From positions 1 to 64,000 of the forward strand of contig NZ_PYWM01000020.1 in the NCBI RefSeq assembly GCF_003049665.1: DNA of 64,000 nucleotides, read 5' to 3'. The DNA is from Lysinibacillus mangiferihumi (lineage in GTDB: Bacteria > Bacillota > Bacilli > Bacillales_A > Planococcaceae). The notes beneath the pieces were generated by a model. The model saw nothing but the letters and a program-made list of their open reading frames with translations. It searched no databases and was not told the origin of the DNA. Below are positions 32,102 through 40,670 of the stretch, piece after piece (the first letter of the stretch is position 1; the number at the start of each line of letters is the position of its first letter). Made by a program: the position numbers and the translations under genes.

Positions 32102-33509
32102 TGCTTACACTCTCCTTTTTACCAAGCATTTCTAAGACCTTTTGTCTTTCAGCCTCAAAATCTATTGTGTTATTTGATGGTTCAGTAGCTGACGTTGGTT
32201 CCTCCTCGTTACGATTAGCGAACCACTCAGGTACTACCTCAGTGCGGCCTGTATGATTTTTATAAGAGGATCGATTAGATTGTTGCCTACTAGCTTTCTC
32301 CCTCGATTCTTTGGCCTTTAATTGTTCAACGTTCAACACATGTTCTTGTCGCCACTTGGCTAATATGCCCTCTGTATATTGAATTGGCTTTTTAGGCTGT
32401 GGTTGTTGAAGTGCTGTTATTTTCATAGCTTCATAAACAAGTGCCGGTTCATTTTCTTTAGCCATGTGTTCTATACATTCACAAATGTAACCAGATGCTC
32501 TTTGAATGTTTTCATCAAAGAATCTTGTTAAGAAAATTAATTGTTCCTCAGTGACAGACGACTGACCGACTTCACTGTCTGTTGTTTGTTTTTCTTTTTT
32601 ATTTTCTTTTTTATTTTCTTTTTCTTTTTCTGTTTGTTTTTCTTTTTGTCCACGTATCGTATTTAAATAATTACGTAACGTATACGTATCGTAAATTTCA
32701 TTTTTAACAGCTACAGTAATTGAAACATTTGCCTCTGCTCGTTCGTACTCAAACTCTTTCAAAGTATTGATTTTTGCAATGACTGTTTCATAATTGACCG
32801 GAATCTCAGGATGCTTTAAATTCCAAAAATCAACTACTTCCTTCAAATCTGTTGTTCCAGATTTCAAATTATTAAATTTGTTATAAGAGACTACTAGATT
32901 TGAAATTTCTGAACCCCCACCATTAACTTGCGGATTGATATGATCTAGTTCAATATCTTTCAATTGAAGCTTTAACCCTGTGTAAAAGCATCGCTGGCCG
33001 TCACGCAAAATAATGTAATCACGCTTGGTGATGTTGTCCAAATCCTTTGGTTTAGATTGTTTAGATGGCTCAGCATAGTTACTAGCACCATTCAACACAT
33101 TGATGTACAGTTGCTTCAAACTTTCATGGGATACTGAACTAACAACAAACTCTAATAAAGAAGTATCTTTAACATCCTCTAGTTCACGTCTCACACAGTC
33201 CATTATTGGTTTACCTGCTTTTATTAGGTTGTAACGGCCCCAGTTCCGTATTGCAATTTCCCTTGTTTCTTCGTTGTAACGAATCAATTTATGGTGATCC
33301 AAGAATCGCTGCATTAACGCATTAATTACTTCTGGCGAATAACCCAGTTCGAACGCCATGTGTTTTTTTGTGATTTGATAAACACCGATTTGCTTCGTGT
33401 GTTCATTCGTTAATAGATAAAGGAAAAATAATTTGTCCTCTGGTGTAAATTCTTCAATTACTTTGCCGTCTGTCCATAATGATGTATAAACATATCTAAA
33501 TTTAGCCAT
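32094..33509 (-). CDS. DnaD-type replication protein with inserted HNH domain
   Basis: A 471-residue replication initiation protein. Residues 1-95 form the Lin1244/Lin1753-like winged-helix domain (LWTDGKVIEEFTPEDKLFFL). An HNH nuclease-type segment follows at about 160-220 (ILRDGQRCFYTG, LDHINPQ with D189-H190, N204, NKFNN). After a Lys/Glu-rich stretch (288-308) comes a DnaD-like helical domain (322-395, FFDENIQRASGYICECIE, ending GILAKWRQEHV). Family members are usually about 250-300 residues and lack the HNH part. It probably loads the host helicase at the phage origin. Whether the HNH part cuts DNA is unknown. Confidence 0.82.
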   Translation of the reverse strand: MAKFRYVYTSLWTDGKVIEEFTPEDKLFFLYLLTNEHTKQIGVYQITKKHMAFELGYSPEVINALMQRFLDHHKLIRYNEETREIAIRNWGRYNLIKAGKPIMDCVRRELEDVKDTSLLEFVVSSVSHESLKQLYINVLNGASNYAEPSKQSKPKDLDNITKRDYIILRDGQRCFYTGLKLQLKDIELDHINPQVNGGGSEISNLVVSYNKFNNLKSGTTDLKEVVDFWNLKHPEIPVNYETVIAKINTLKEFEYERAEANVSITVAVKNEIYDTYTLRNYLNTIRGQKEKQTEKEKENKKENKKEKQTTDSEVGQSSVTEEQLIFLTRFFDENIQRASGYICECIEHMAKENEPALVYEAMKITALQQPQPKKPIQYTEGILAKWRQEHVLNVEQLKAKESREKASRQQSNRSSYKNHTGRTEVVPEWFANRNEEEPTSATEPSNNTIDFEAERQKVLEMLGKKESVSNG

Positions 33510-33524
33510 TTGCCCTGACCCCTC

Positions 33525-33923
33525 CTACTTGCTTTTACGATGCGTTAATCGCTTCATTCGTTTTACTCGTCTACGTTCTTTTTGTAGAGCTTGATTGAAG
33601 TGATTCTCCGCATGATTCAACATGCTTTTGATAGCCTTATAATTCAAAGAACGATTATTAGTAACCTTTTGGAAGAAACCTCTTGTTTTGAACTCAGTAG
33701 ACAATCCGTACGTTTCGATTGACCAACAACCGTTTGTACAATGCTTAGTTTCGTAACCCGTTTCGTGCCACTCTGAATAATCAACAACCTCAGAACCACA
33801 CACTGTACACGTTTTATCTTTATAGCCCCGCCAAGAATACTGGTCATGAGCTTCCGATTCCCCAAACTCTCTACATAATGCTGAGAATATTGCACGCTTT
33901 CGTTCTCTGTATATTCCTGCCAC
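33525..33923 (-). CDS. Cys-containing, basic hypothetical protein
   Basis: A 132-residue protein with CTVCGSEV and later HCTNGC, enough Cys and His for one zinc-binding site (about residues 39-70), and a basic C-terminal tail (LQKERRRVKRMKRLTHRKSK). Possibly a nucleic-acid-binding zinc-ribbon protein. It precedes the replication gene by 15 bp. Confidence 0.55.
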   Translation of the reverse strand: MAGIYRERKRAIFSALCREFGESEAHDQYSWRGYKDKTCTVCGSEVVDYSEWHETGYETKHCTNGCWSIETYGLSTEFKTRGFFQKVTNNRSLNYKAIKSMLNHAENHFNQALQKERRRVKRMKRLTHRKSK

Positions 33924-33939
33924 TTATCCTGCCCCCTAA

Positions 33940-34350
33940 TTAAATAATTGCTACTGGCTCCCAACCGTTCAAAATACATGCTTTATTGAATTTATCCGCT
34001 GGTATATCGATGTTTATTGGCTCATAAGTCTCCAACCATTTGTCAACATCAAAGCTGATACTTGCATCCTCGCCGAAACGTTCAATCATATATTTTTTAT
34101 GAGCCGCTGATTCCGCGCGCACATTTTCAACATCTGTTAAATCTGGTCTTGTATGATCATTCCGTACGATGATAAATGCACTTTCGATGTCATCCATTGT
34201 CACGTCACCATCTGGGTCGCTCCAATCGATACACTCAATGTCATTTGCTAGATACCGGCCTTCTTTTCCGCGATGTTTTAGTACAATTACTGGAACGGAA
34301 GTAAGCACTACGTCCTCGCCGCCGAAGATGTTTTGTTGAAATACTTTCAT
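33940..34350 (-). CDS. hypothetical phage protein
   Basis: A 136-residue acidic protein with IVLKHRGKEGRYLANDIECI and DVTMDDIESAFIIVRN. It could be a small globular protein of the replication region; no family is recognised. Confidence 0.55.
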   Translation of the reverse strand: MKVFQQNIFGGEDVVLTSVPVIVLKHRGKEGRYLANDIECIDWSDPDGDVTMDDIESAFIIVRNDHTRPDLTDVENVRAESAAHKKYMIERFGEDASISFDVDKWLETYEPINIDIPADKFNKACILNGWEPVAII

Positions 34351-34439
34351 GTTCAGCCCTCCTTATGTCGAAATATTCAAATTTTTAAGTATAGAATTAT
34401 TCACAAAGTCCACAGATTTCTTTAATTAAAAATACCTTT

Positions 34440-35594
34440 TTATGAAGCTAAGACTCCTATTTCCCATGCCAATTTTCTAACTTCTGGCCAATAATGAGCA
34501 CCTGATCCTTGACCGTTACGGTCCTTACAGAACCACTCATTAATTGTTGTTTTTGAATGTACTGTGTATTCTCGTAATGCTTTCACCCAATAACTTTCTG
34601 AACTAGACATTGGTAAAGAGCGTCCATATAAAGTCAACTTTTTAGGGGTCTCATAAACATGATGTCCTCCAAAAGCTCTACTTTCGATTTCTAACAGACC
34701 TAAACGACCATTTGACTTTAATTCAAAAGCAAACCATCTCGATGTCCAACCGATTTCATAAAGATACTTGAGCATATCGTTAGCTTTTTCAAGACGACCT
34801 GTTTTACCTATACTCTTGGCGTTTTTTAATAGTTCTTTCGTTTTCTGTGGATCAAAATTCAAACGGGCTAATGGCTTGTGGTATCCGGATTTCTCCACTA
34901 ATTTCCTAACACGATTTTCTTCACAGTCAAGATCAAAAAAATTAAAGGAAGCAATGTTTGTATAGTGAAATTTATTAATTATCACCCACCACATGTTATT
35001 GATGTTGTGATAGATTGTTCCTCTTCGAAGTCGTCCTTTGCAATCACGGAAATATTTGACCTGTCCATTTCGTAATTGTTTACCATCTTTATCTTTAGCA
35101 TTGTAAGATTCAATTTCATATTCAGGTAGTTCCTTGCCTTCTTTGTAATGGCAACTATCTTTTATTGCATACATCACTTTATCAAAAGCGTATTTTAGCA
35201 CTGGCTTTGCTACATTTGTGTATCCGGCTGCGTCTAATATTTCGCAAATGTATTTTCTTTCAAGAATATACTGGCAACGTATTAAGTACGGCATTCTTTC
35301 AAATTTATCGAAATCGTAGTAACCACCACTTGAATTTTTCGTATTAATTTCTTGGTAAAATTCAAAACTAAATCCTACAGGATAGATTTTTGATTTGAAT
35401 AATAAATCGCCTTTCCTCCCTTCCCAATGAGTATCTGCTAAAATTGGGTAATCTCTTAAAATGTGTTGATCTGTTTGAATCAAGAAACCACGCTCTTTTA
35501 ACATTTCAAAGATTTGATTTAATAAATCGATTTTTCCACCATGTACACCAATATTCGTACTAGTTGGTGATGAATTATAAGTTTTTTCACTCAT
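34440..35594 (-). CDS. large hypothetical phage protein
   Basis: A 384-residue protein that I do not recognise. It is basic and aromatic-rich, with MPYLIRCQYILERKYICEIL near 105, GRLRRGTIYHNINNMWWVII near 190 and FGGHHVYETPKKLTLYGRSL near 318. No P-loop or obvious nuclease motif is visible. It lies upstream of the replication protein and downstream of the MBL-fold/RecT genes, so a role in DNA transactions is likely but unproven. Confidence 0.6.
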   Translation of the reverse strand: MSEKTYNSSPTSTNIGVHGGKIDLLNQIFEMLKERGFLIQTDQHILRDYPILADTHWEGRKGDLLFKSKIYPVGFSFEFYQEINTKNSSGGYYDFDKFERMPYLIRCQYILERKYICEILDAAGYTNVAKPVLKYAFDKVMYAIKDSCHYKEGKELPEYEIESYNAKDKDGKQLRNGQVKYFRDCKGRLRRGTIYHNINNMWWVIINKFHYTNIASFNFFDLDCEENRVRKLVEKSGYHKPLARLNFDPQKTKELLKNAKSIGKTGRLEKANDMLKYLYEIGWTSRWFAFELKSNGRLGLLEIESRAFGGHHVYETPKKLTLYGRSLPMSSSESYWVKALREYTVHSKTTINEWFCKDRNGQGSGAHYWPEVRKLAWEIGVLAS

Positions 35595-35605
35595 TCTATT
35601 TCCTC

Positions 35606-36307
35606 CTACGGAATAAAAATCATCTTGCCTGTTGCCCTTGCTACTGCTTTAAAAATACGCTCCATGTTGCTATTGCCATCCGATAAATGCAGTAAGTGTA
35701 TTTCTTCGACCTTTGATAAGTCGTTTGCTTTAAAGAACTCTAATAGGTTTTCTAAGCTGAAATGCGATCTCATAACACGTTTTCGCATTGCTGGATGAAT
35801 ACGGCCACTCTCTACGTTGTCATCCAAAGTTTGTTGGTCGTAATTACACTCAATCATGATGTGAGTTAGGCCTGTAAAACGGTATTTCACATAGTAAGTA
35901 TCTGTTGCAAATAACAGCTTGCCACCGTTGTCTGACTGTAGTAAAAACCCTAGTGGTTCATTTACATCGTGTTGTACATCAAACGGCAATATCGTCCATG
36001 TACCAACTCTGAATTGTTTCTTGCTTTCAACCGTTTTAATTCGGTGGTGCTGTAGCTGCAAAGCCTCTTGAGTACCTTTTGACATGTAAACATCTAGCCC
36101 TCGATTTAACACCGATTCCACGCCTTTACAGTGGTCTTTGTGCTCATGGGTAACAAGTACACCACCAAGGCTTGAAGTCTCGAAATTAACGCCCTGCTGT
36201 ATCTGTTTGAAGCTGATACCACACTCTAGGAGTAGAGGGGTGCTACCGTCTGTAATGTGATAGCAATTCCCCTTACTTCCTGTAGCTAGAGTTTTGATTT
36301 CAATCAT
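35606..36307 (-). CDS. metallo-beta-lactamase-fold protein of the recombination module
   Basis: A 233-residue MBL-fold protein: LATGSKGNCYHI at the start and the metal motif THEHKDH near residue 54, then His/Asp ligands in FDVQHD and FATDTYYV. Phages of Gram-positive hosts often carry such a protein directly after RecT. It may be a nuclease or phosphodiesterase that processes DNA ends. It overlaps recT by one base. Confidence 0.8.
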   Translation of the reverse strand: MIEIKTLATGSKGNCYHITDGSTPLLLECGISFKQIQQGVNFETSSLGGVLVTHEHKDHCKGVESVLNRGLDVYMSKGTQEALQLQHHRIKTVESKKQFRVGTWTILPFDVQHDVNEPLGFLLQSDNGGKLLFATDTYYVKYRFTGLTHIMIECNYDQQTLDDNVESGRIHPAMRKRVMRSHFSLENLLEFFKANDLSKVEEIHLLHLSDGNSNMERIFKAVARATGKMIFIP

Positions 36308-37230
36308 TAGAAACCAGGTCCATCAGTGAACGATGCTTGCTGTTGTTCTACTGGCTTTTTAGTTGCAACTACTACCGTTGCCTCAACTTTTTCAGCAGGT
36401 TCGTTAGAAATATCAATTACTTCTGAATTAGCGTTTTGCTCAATTTCTCGCTTCACTTCTTCAATGTCACCCATATCTTTAACCGTTGGCTCAAACTCGT
36501 TTTCTGTTGTTCGATTAACAGATTCTATTAATAGATCACTATCATCAGATGTATTAATAAAGGCTTTTGAAGCTCGGTTGATAACTGTACGTTTCGCCAT
36601 TTCTTGGGGATATTTATTTTGAACATTTTGCGTTTTAGCTGTTGACCATGCTGTTGCAATTTCATCCATTGTCATAACCGTTAAGAATTGATAGCCGTCC
36701 TCGCGCTCAATAATACAATAAGCACCTTCGATGTCCTCTTTTTTACCTGTAGCAGCTTTCCAATTTACTTTGTGAGCTTTAAAAGCTAATTGACCACGTT
36801 CGTTGTATTCGACCTCGAACTCTTCGCCTTTCCAGATAACATTTGCCCATATATCCTTTACACCATTCAATCTTTTAAGGACTGCTTGAGTACCATGATA
36901 AGAACGTAGGAATTGCAATTTGTCACCGTATGGCACGAAATAACCTTGTTTTTTAGCTACAGATAACCCTTGTATTGCCATGTCTTGTAATGCAAAGGCA
37001 ACTGATTCAGGAGTTACTTTATCAATCAAAGCTTTGCTACTACCGAAATCTACGGCTGTCAGTGTGAAATAAGCTGCTTGTAAGGCATTAACTGCTGAAT
37101 AGTTATCAGGTAAGTTAATTTGACCTTGTTGTTTCATTTCCTCAATCTTTTTGGCTACTTGCGTAACGAAAGCGTTTTGTTTTTCTTTTGTTGCCACCTG
37201 TTGCTGTTGTTGTGCTACTTGATTTGTCAT
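36307..37230 (-). CDS. recT: RecT single-strand annealing protein
   Basis: A 307-residue annealase: AVNALQAAYFTLTAVDFGS, ALQDMAIQGLSVAKKQGYFV and FLRSYHGTQAVLKRL are typical of the RecT/Redbeta family core (about 40-230). The C-terminal 70 residues are acidic and disordered. It pairs complementary ssDNA in phage recombination, and its nuclease partner here is likely the SbcC-like/MBL pair. Confidence 0.93.
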   Translation of the reverse strand: MTNQVAQQQQQVATKEKQNAFVTQVAKKIEEMKQQGQINLPDNYSAVNALQAAYFTLTAVDFGSSKALIDKVTPESVAFALQDMAIQGLSVAKKQGYFVPYGDKLQFLRSYHGTQAVLKRLNGVKDIWANVIWKGEEFEVEYNERGQLAFKAHKVNWKAATGKKEDIEGAYCIIEREDGYQFLTVMTMDEIATAWSTAKTQNVQNKYPQEMAKRTVINRASKAFINTSDDSDLLIESVNRTTENEFEPTVKDMGDIEEVKREIEQNANSEVIDISNEPAEKVEATVVVATKKPVEQQQASFTDGPGF

Positions 37231-37457
37231 TACTTAACATCCTCCTTTGTCACTTCTAAAAATCGAACTTTTGTTAATTCATTAAGAGCATCTCGTAAAT
37301 GCAACGCTTGTGAAATTGTTAGACGGAAATTTGGTGTATCTTCATGGAAAGGGAAAGCCATTTCGATTATTGGATACCCATTTAATGAACGTAATACGAT
37401 GCAATCGTCAGTCGGGATAAATGTCGCAGCGTCAATTTGCACTGTTTTAATAGTCAT
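37230..37457 (-). CDS. hypothetical small phage protein
   Basis: A 75-residue protein with CIVLRSLNGYPIIEMAFPFHED near 20, mixed beta-alpha; not recognised. It overlaps recT by one base and belongs to the recombination cluster. Confidence 0.6.
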   Translation of the reverse strand: MTIKTVQIDAATFIPTDDCIVLRSLNGYPIIEMAFPFHEDTPNFRLTISQALHLRDALNELTKVRFLEVTKEDVK

Positions 37458-37458
37458 A

Positions 37459-37653
37459 CTAGATAGCCTCCTCGTTTTTTTCTAATTGAGATTCACCCAC
37501 AAATACAACTGCGTCATATGGTGCATCTAAAACTACACCATACTCCATACCAGGCTCTCTAAAATCGTTATAGTTGTACACTTTGCCGTTTAAGCGAATA
37601 TCTTCTGTTAAGCTTGAAACAATTACTTTATCGCCAGTTTTAAATTTACTCAC
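37459..37653 (-). CDS. hypothetical small phage protein
   Basis: A 64-residue protein beginning MSKFKTGDKVIVSSLTEDIR, which resembles a small SH3-like beta barrel (KOW/PUA-like) as in small nucleic-acid-binding proteins. The identity is not known. It follows directly the SbcC-like gene. Confidence 0.55.
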   Translation of the reverse strand: MSKFKTGDKVIVSSLTEDIRLNGKVYNYNDFREPGMEYGVVLDAPYDAVVFVGESQLEKNEEAI

Positions 37654-39678
37654 TTAGATAGCCTCCTTTAACTCAATTGGGTCTAGCTCGACACGTAACT
37701 GCTTGTCCTTTTCAGAAACCACTAAGCTAATAAGTTGAGTTTCCACATCTATAAACTTGGTTACAGCCTCGGCATTATCCACGAAAATGGGTGCTAGGAT
37801 GCCATAATGAGCTGATAACGTATTGATGATGTCTAAGCCAACATTAATTTTCGCTGCATTATTAAGGCCAGTGCCGTATGGTACGCCTTTAAATGTCGTT
37901 TCACATACTTCGTTTAATCCGCCATTTACTTGTGTATCAAATAGCTTGAATCGTGCGTATTTAAACTTACTGTTAATACGTTCGGTAAGCATGTTTACTT
38001 TTGTTCGGATAAATTCATCGATAAGGAATGTTGTTTGTTCAAGCTTTTCGTACTCTTGAGCAAGTTTCACCTGTTGATCTTCAAGCTCAATGATTCGCTC
38101 TTTACTCGCTTCGATGTTTGCATGTTGAGATAAAGCATTGTTGCATCCATTACGAATGAACTTTAATTTTTCTATTTCTTCATCGATGTCAGCGACAGCT
38201 TCATAAGCATGTTCATTTAACTGCTTAATTTCAGCCTGTAACGCTTCAATTTGTAGAGTGATAGATTTGTATTCATCAGTCACTGTCACATCTGGTACTG
38301 ATGTTTGAGCTTGTTGCAACTTATCTTGATATTTAGTTAATTCATTCTGTGCTGATTCAAGCTTGTTCTTTGCAGCATCTAATTCCATATTTGCGGTAAA
38401 TAAATCTTCATTTACTTCGTTGTGACGACGTGCTTTTCGTTCCTTTTCCTGTGCCAACGATCTTCCCTTATCGTTTACGGCTGACAATCTGCGAGCCTTT
38501 TCCTCATTAAACTGCGCTTGTGCTTCATTTCGAGCAGCCTCGACCTGTTCTTGAGGTAATTCTTGTTTACAAGTAGGACACTCGCACTTATCCTCATATT
38601 CAAACTGAGTATCGTTGTGGTGAGTCCACTCTTTACGCAACTCAACTAGCTGATCTTCTGTACGCTGAATGTCATTGGATAGCTGTTGTAACTCATTTTC
38701 TTTCGAGTTTTTATAGTTCTCTTTATGTTTAATTTCAGATTGAATAATTTGTACGTTACCTTGCGCTTCTTGAACACGCACTTGAAGCTTATTAATTTCT
38801 TGCATGCTATCAGTTTCAAACGTTCGTTTAAGATCAGTACGTTGCATTTCTAACTTTTGCAACTGGCGCTGTTTATCAAGTACTGATGCACCATTTTTCA
38901 CACGGATTTTCTGTTGCTGTAGTTCATCCATATCAGCTTCGATTTGTTCAACTTGTTCACGCATTTTTTCAATGTCCACAGTCGTTTCCGGCATCATCTT
39001 ATTGATTTCGTCAATGCGGACTGGAATCTTTTCGAGTTCGTCATTAATGTGTTTCTTTTGGCTAGTAATGATTTTCTTCATGTCCTCCATTGTCTTTCCG
39101 TTAAGAAGGTCATTCAATTTAGCCAGCGACGGATTTGACGCAATGACATCTTCATCCGAAATGTCACCACAAATTTCAATAAGTAAGGCACGACGATCTT
39201 GCCATTTCATTTGTTCATTGAAATACGTTGGCGAAGTTAAAAGCTTAAATACTTCTTCATCCACGATTTCAGCAACTTTGGCCGTATAGTCTTTTTTAGA
39301 CATTGGTACATCATCTACAAAATGTTCAACTATATGCCCTGTAAACTCTGCTACAGCTTGACCACGTTTTTTCGTCCATTTCTCTTTGTAAATTTTCTTT
39401 AAAGTAACTTGTACACCATCGATTAAAAATGAACCTTCTACCGTATGCTCTAGATTGTGTCGTTCGGATCCGTCACCGTTTAATGTCTTGATGGCAAAAT
39501 CCTTTTTGTTATTGCTATCTTTATCGAATAATAGCCATAAGAACGCATCAAACGTTGTAGTTTTACCTGCCTCGTTGTCACCAAAAATCTGTGCATTGCC
39601 ACCGTCTAATTGAATATCTAATGATTTAATGCCCTTGAAATCACGTAATTTTAAAACTACCAACTCAATTTTCTTCAT
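37654..39678 (-). CDS. SbcC/Rad50-like ATPase
   Basis: A 674-residue SMC-like ATPase. Walker A GDNEAGKT (33-40) lies in an ABC-type head; two long coiled coils (about 200-340 and 375-560) flank a zinc-hook sequence CPTC (367-370); the C-terminal half-head has PIFVDNAEAV as the probable Walker B region. SbcC/Rad50 proteins hold DNA ends together with a nuclease partner (SbcD/Mre11), but none is encoded here. In this operon RecT and an MBL-fold protein follow, suggesting a phage end-resection and annealing machine. Confidence 0.85.
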   Translation of the reverse strand: MKKIELVVLKLRDFKGIKSLDIQLDGGNAQIFGDNEAGKTTTFDAFLWLLFDKDSNNKKDFAIKTLNGDGSERHNLEHTVEGSFLIDGVQVTLKKIYKEKWTKKRGQAVAEFTGHIVEHFVDDVPMSKKDYTAKVAEIVDEEVFKLLTSPTYFNEQMKWQDRRALLIEICGDISDEDVIASNPSLAKLNDLLNGKTMEDMKKIITSQKKHINDELEKIPVRIDEINKMMPETTVDIEKMREQVEQIEADMDELQQQKIRVKNGASVLDKQRQLQKLEMQRTDLKRTFETDSMQEINKLQVRVQEAQGNVQIIQSEIKHKENYKNSKENELQQLSNDIQRTEDQLVELRKEWTHHNDTQFEYEDKCECPTCKQELPQEQVEAARNEAQAQFNEEKARRLSAVNDKGRSLAQEKERKARRHNEVNEDLFTANMELDAAKNKLESAQNELTKYQDKLQQAQTSVPDVTVTDEYKSITLQIEALQAEIKQLNEHAYEAVADIDEEIEKLKFIRNGCNNALSQHANIEASKERIIELEDQQVKLAQEYEKLEQTTFLIDEFIRTKVNMLTERINSKFKYARFKLFDTQVNGGLNEVCETTFKGVPYGTGLNNAAKINVGLDIINTLSAHYGILAPIFVDNAEAVTKFIDVETQLISLVVSEKDKQLRVELDPIELKEAI

Positions 39679-39694
39679 CTTTTTTGCCCTCCTG

Positions 39695-39752
39695 TGGTAT
39701 GATGATGTAAATATTTATTTGTTAAGACCACTGTTCGCGCAGTGGTTTTTTT
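39695..39752 (+). ncRNA. candidate short plus-strand transcript 1
   Basis: An extended -10 TGGTATGAT (39695-39703) is followed 23 bp later by a perfect stem ACCACTG / CAGTGGT (39727-39746) with a TTCGCG loop and seven T. The predicted transcript is about 40 nt, antisense to the 5-prime leader of the SbcC-like gene. The architecture resembles that at 40519-40582. The -35 region is weak. Confidence 0.5.
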
Positions 39753-39904
39753 GATGGCTTAACCATCAATCTACTTACAAAACTGTCATCGCAACTGGGG
39801 TCTATTGACTGTCGCTCGCTCTTAAAAGCAGGTCATGGCGTACTGTGCTAGGTTTTATAAATAGATTGCTGATCCCATCAGGCTACAAGCCCGATGGATA
39901 GCCG
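39753..39904 (-). other. structured leader between two early genes
   Basis: 152 bp without a gene, rich in short dyads: GATGG / CCATC (39753-39767) and CCATC-A-GGCT / AGCC-C-GATGG (39875-39897). On the minus strand it is the leader of the SbcC/RecT operon. A structured leader controlling this operon is possible; nothing else is evident. Confidence 0.45.
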
Positions 39905-40012
39905 TTACAGTGATAATTGAGACAATTCGTGCTCAAGTAACCACTCTTGGAAACTAAACATTTCCACCTCAACTGCACCTGTTTCTTGCTTATAAAGTTC
40001 AAATAATTCCAT
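39905..40012 (-). CDS. 35-codon small protein gene
   Basis: A 35-residue acidic peptide, MELFELYKQETGAVEVEMFS and so on, with GGGAGG ending 8 nt before ATG 40012. A longer in-frame extension upstream would run through a strong inverted repeat and has no ribosome site. Short acidic proteins of this type are common in phage early operons; the function is unknown. Confidence 0.6.
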   Translation of the reverse strand: MELFELYKQETGAVEVEMFSFQEWLLEHELSQLSL

Positions 40013-40050
40013 TGTTAAAACCTCCCTTGTTATGTATGGGCTTTTCCCAT

Positions 40051-40130
40051 CAAGCAGCTTGTAAATTCCAAAGAGGAAACGGCTAACCAACCATTTACAA
40101 ACTGCTTGACGAGAGCGAGTTTCGACTCGC
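40051..40130. other. strong hairpins upstream of the 35-codon gene
   Basis: A 15-bp inverted repeat CAAGCAGcTTGTAAAT / ATTTACAAaCTGCTTG (40051-40066 with 40093-40108, one mismatch) and GCGAGT-TTCG-ACTCGC (40115-40130). No T-run follows on the minus strand, so they are not simple terminators. They could fold in the early mRNA or act as DNA sites. Confidence 0.6.
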
Positions 40131-40142
40131 AAACGTCAGATA

Positions 40143-40466
40143 CTAAATTTCTTTTACTTCAACTTCAATGTCGTTATCTTCATCTGCTTTCAAGATATTT
40201 ACAGCTGGGAAATGCCAGTTTTCATCCTGTCTAACTTTCCCTTCTAAAGCAATTTCCCCATATCCTTCTATAAAGCCACCATAGTAACTACCGTTGTTGA
40301 AACGAGCACGGTATTGAGCAATGTGTTCAGCATGTTTAGCTAAACTCTCAAACTCATGCATGTGTTGATAGAAATTCTCCATCCAACTGTCATCCATCAC
40401 TGATTCATCTAACTCGATTACATATTTATCTGTTCTTACAACTTCAACCTCAAATTTTCTTTTCAT
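40143..40466 (-). CDS. hypothetical early phage protein
   Basis: A 107-residue acidic protein (start ATG 40466, MKRKFEVEVVRTDKYVIE, preceded by GAGGGAGC). An N-terminal beta strand-rich segment and FYQHMHEFESLAKHAEHIAQ near 40 are visible, with YYGGFIEGYG later. It may be a small globular protein; no family is recognised. Confidence 0.6.
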   Translation of the reverse strand: MKRKFEVEVVRTDKYVIELDESVMDDSWMENFYQHMHEFESLAKHAEHIAQYRARFNNGSYYGGFIEGYGEIALEGKVRQDENWHFPAVNILKADEDNDIEVEVKEI

Positions 40467-40518
40467 AATTAAGCTCCCTCTGTGCCATAGCACTTTATAT
40501 TTCAAACGTCTGGTTTTG

Positions 40519-40582
40519 TGTTATAATGAACTTGTATATGTTGTCGCTGTTTAATCGTTGCATCCGATTAAGCAGCTTTTTT
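40519..40582 (+). ncRNA. candidate short plus-strand transcript 2
   Basis: An extended -10 TGTTATAAT (40519-40527) is followed by a 12-bp stem GCTGTTTAATCG / CGATTAAGCAGC (40546-40557 with 40565-40576, one G-U), a 7-nt loop and six T. The predicted transcript is about 50 nt and lies in the gap between minus-strand early genes. The same layout occurs at 39695-39752. There is no good ORF in it. 40583-40670 holds nothing I recognise. Confidence 0.55.
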
Positions 40583-40670
40583 ATTGCCATTTAACTTTGC
40601 TAGCACATTCTTGTCACAAAAGAAATGTACATATATTAACCTTTGTTTTAATGTCATATGCCTCCACGCT

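Noticed and set aside
32580-32660. Repetitive TTTTTC/TTTTCTT tract as a CRISPR-like or satellite repeat
   Set aside because: It encodes the Lys/Glu-rich linker in the replication protein and has no regular spacer structure.
33644-33979. A 111-codon minus-strand frame overlapping two small genes
   Set aside because: It is out of frame with both the Cys-containing gene at 33525 and the gene at 33940, both of which have better starts and composition.
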